A stretch of 64,000 nt of DNA from CAG-791 sp963629395 (GTDB taxonomy: Bacteria; Bacillota; Clostridia; Lachnospirales; Lachnospiraceae), in the NCBI GenBank assembly GCA_963629395.1, contig CAVGIV010000001.1, positions 47,699-111,698 of the forward strand. The letters are read 5' to 3'. Of this stretch, positions 63,949-64,000 are shown piece after piece. The first letter of the stretch is position 1, and each line of letters begins with the position of its first letter. The position numbers and the translations under genes were made by a program. The notes under the pieces are model-generated. The model searched no databases. It had not been told where the DNA came from and saw nothing but the letters and a program-made list of their open reading frames with translations.

Positions 63949-64000
63949 ACTATTCAGAGCCCATTCGCAAAATCGCTGCTTCGCAGCTTTCCTTTTGCTC
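63949..64000. repeat. Short palindromic repeat family copy, cut by the window end
   Basis: GTAACTATTCAGAGCCCATT and CGCAAAATCGCTGCTTCGCA, matching the 22.2 and 57.2 kb copies; the other arm lies beyond the window. Confidence 0.7.

Noticed and set aside
1..64000. Prophage, integrase, insertion sequence, tRNA or rRNA genes
   Set aside because: I looked for integrase, transposase and structural-gene motifs and for tRNA-like cloverleaf ends in the intergenic gaps and saw none; a tRNAscan or covariance search would be decisive.

Overview
This window looks like a chromosomal segment from a Gram-positive Firmicute of class Clostridia, most plausibly a gut-type Lachnospiraceae. The support is a MurT/GatD lipid II amidation pair, the gene style (strong AAAGGAG-type ribosome sites, frequent ATGA overlaps, intrinsic terminators), a TPP-riboswitch thiC, a CmpB-type membrane protein, and carbohydrate genes typical of gut anaerobes. 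I see no rRNA, tRNA, insertion sequence, integrase or phage structural gene. Nearly all genes lie on the minus strand.

Layout. 0-6 kb: a minus-strand run of MATE transporter, DUF1624 membrane protein, murT, gatD and a flippase-like protein (cell-envelope theme). 6-9 kb: plus-strand tcdA and an L,D-transpeptidase, ending in an intrinsic terminator. 9-14 kb: ddl, murF and a Uup-like ABC-F ATPase. 14-28 kb: housekeeping and signalling genes, including an HD hydrolase, a HAD phosphatase, a secreted DUF5722 protein, a YdcF protein, a three-gene STAS / HD / STAS-kinase signalling cassette, an MFS transporter with a phosphopantetheinyl transferase, a GH36 alpha-galactosidase, a lipoprotein, and two odd small proteins (Gly/Pro-rich membrane; Cys/His-rich secreted).

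28.5-43.1 kb: a complete-looking type III-A CRISPR-Cas locus on the minus strand, in transcription order cas6, cas10, csm2, csm3, csm4, csm5, leader, a 43-repeat array, cas1, cas2, csm6. It is followed after short gaps by a HIRAN-domain protein and a J-domain protein that may be ancillary. Cas10 keeps both HD and GGDD motifs and Csm6 keeps its HEPN R-x4-H motif, so target RNA recognition, cyclic oligoadenylate synthesis and Csm6 RNase activation all look possible. The spacers show which strand is targeted: many read as open codons on the plus strand, so the minus-strand crRNAs are antisense to the presumed phage messages. Several spacers repeatedly sample the same genes in divergent versions.

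43.2-50.2 kb: a MutS-like ATPase, a DUF4143-type ATPase, thiC with its riboswitch, and a multi-sensor diguanylate cyclase. 50.3-63.7 kb: a glycan-utilisation cluster read leftward from an AraC regulator through a GPH symporter, GH2, GH43, GH2, GH78 rhamnosidase and a SASA acetylesterase. None of its enzymes has a visible signal peptide, so imported oligosaccharides are probably cut in the cytoplasm. Intrinsic-terminator or long-hairpin structures sit at several internal junctions of this cluster.

Two repeat families run through the window: a short palindromic family whose ends read like GTAACTATTCAGAGCCC or TTTAGCACCTGCC and which sits just after stop codons, and a roughly 150-nt long-hairpin element in two inverted copies about 13.5 kb apart. 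All calls rest on reading the sequence; no database search was run.
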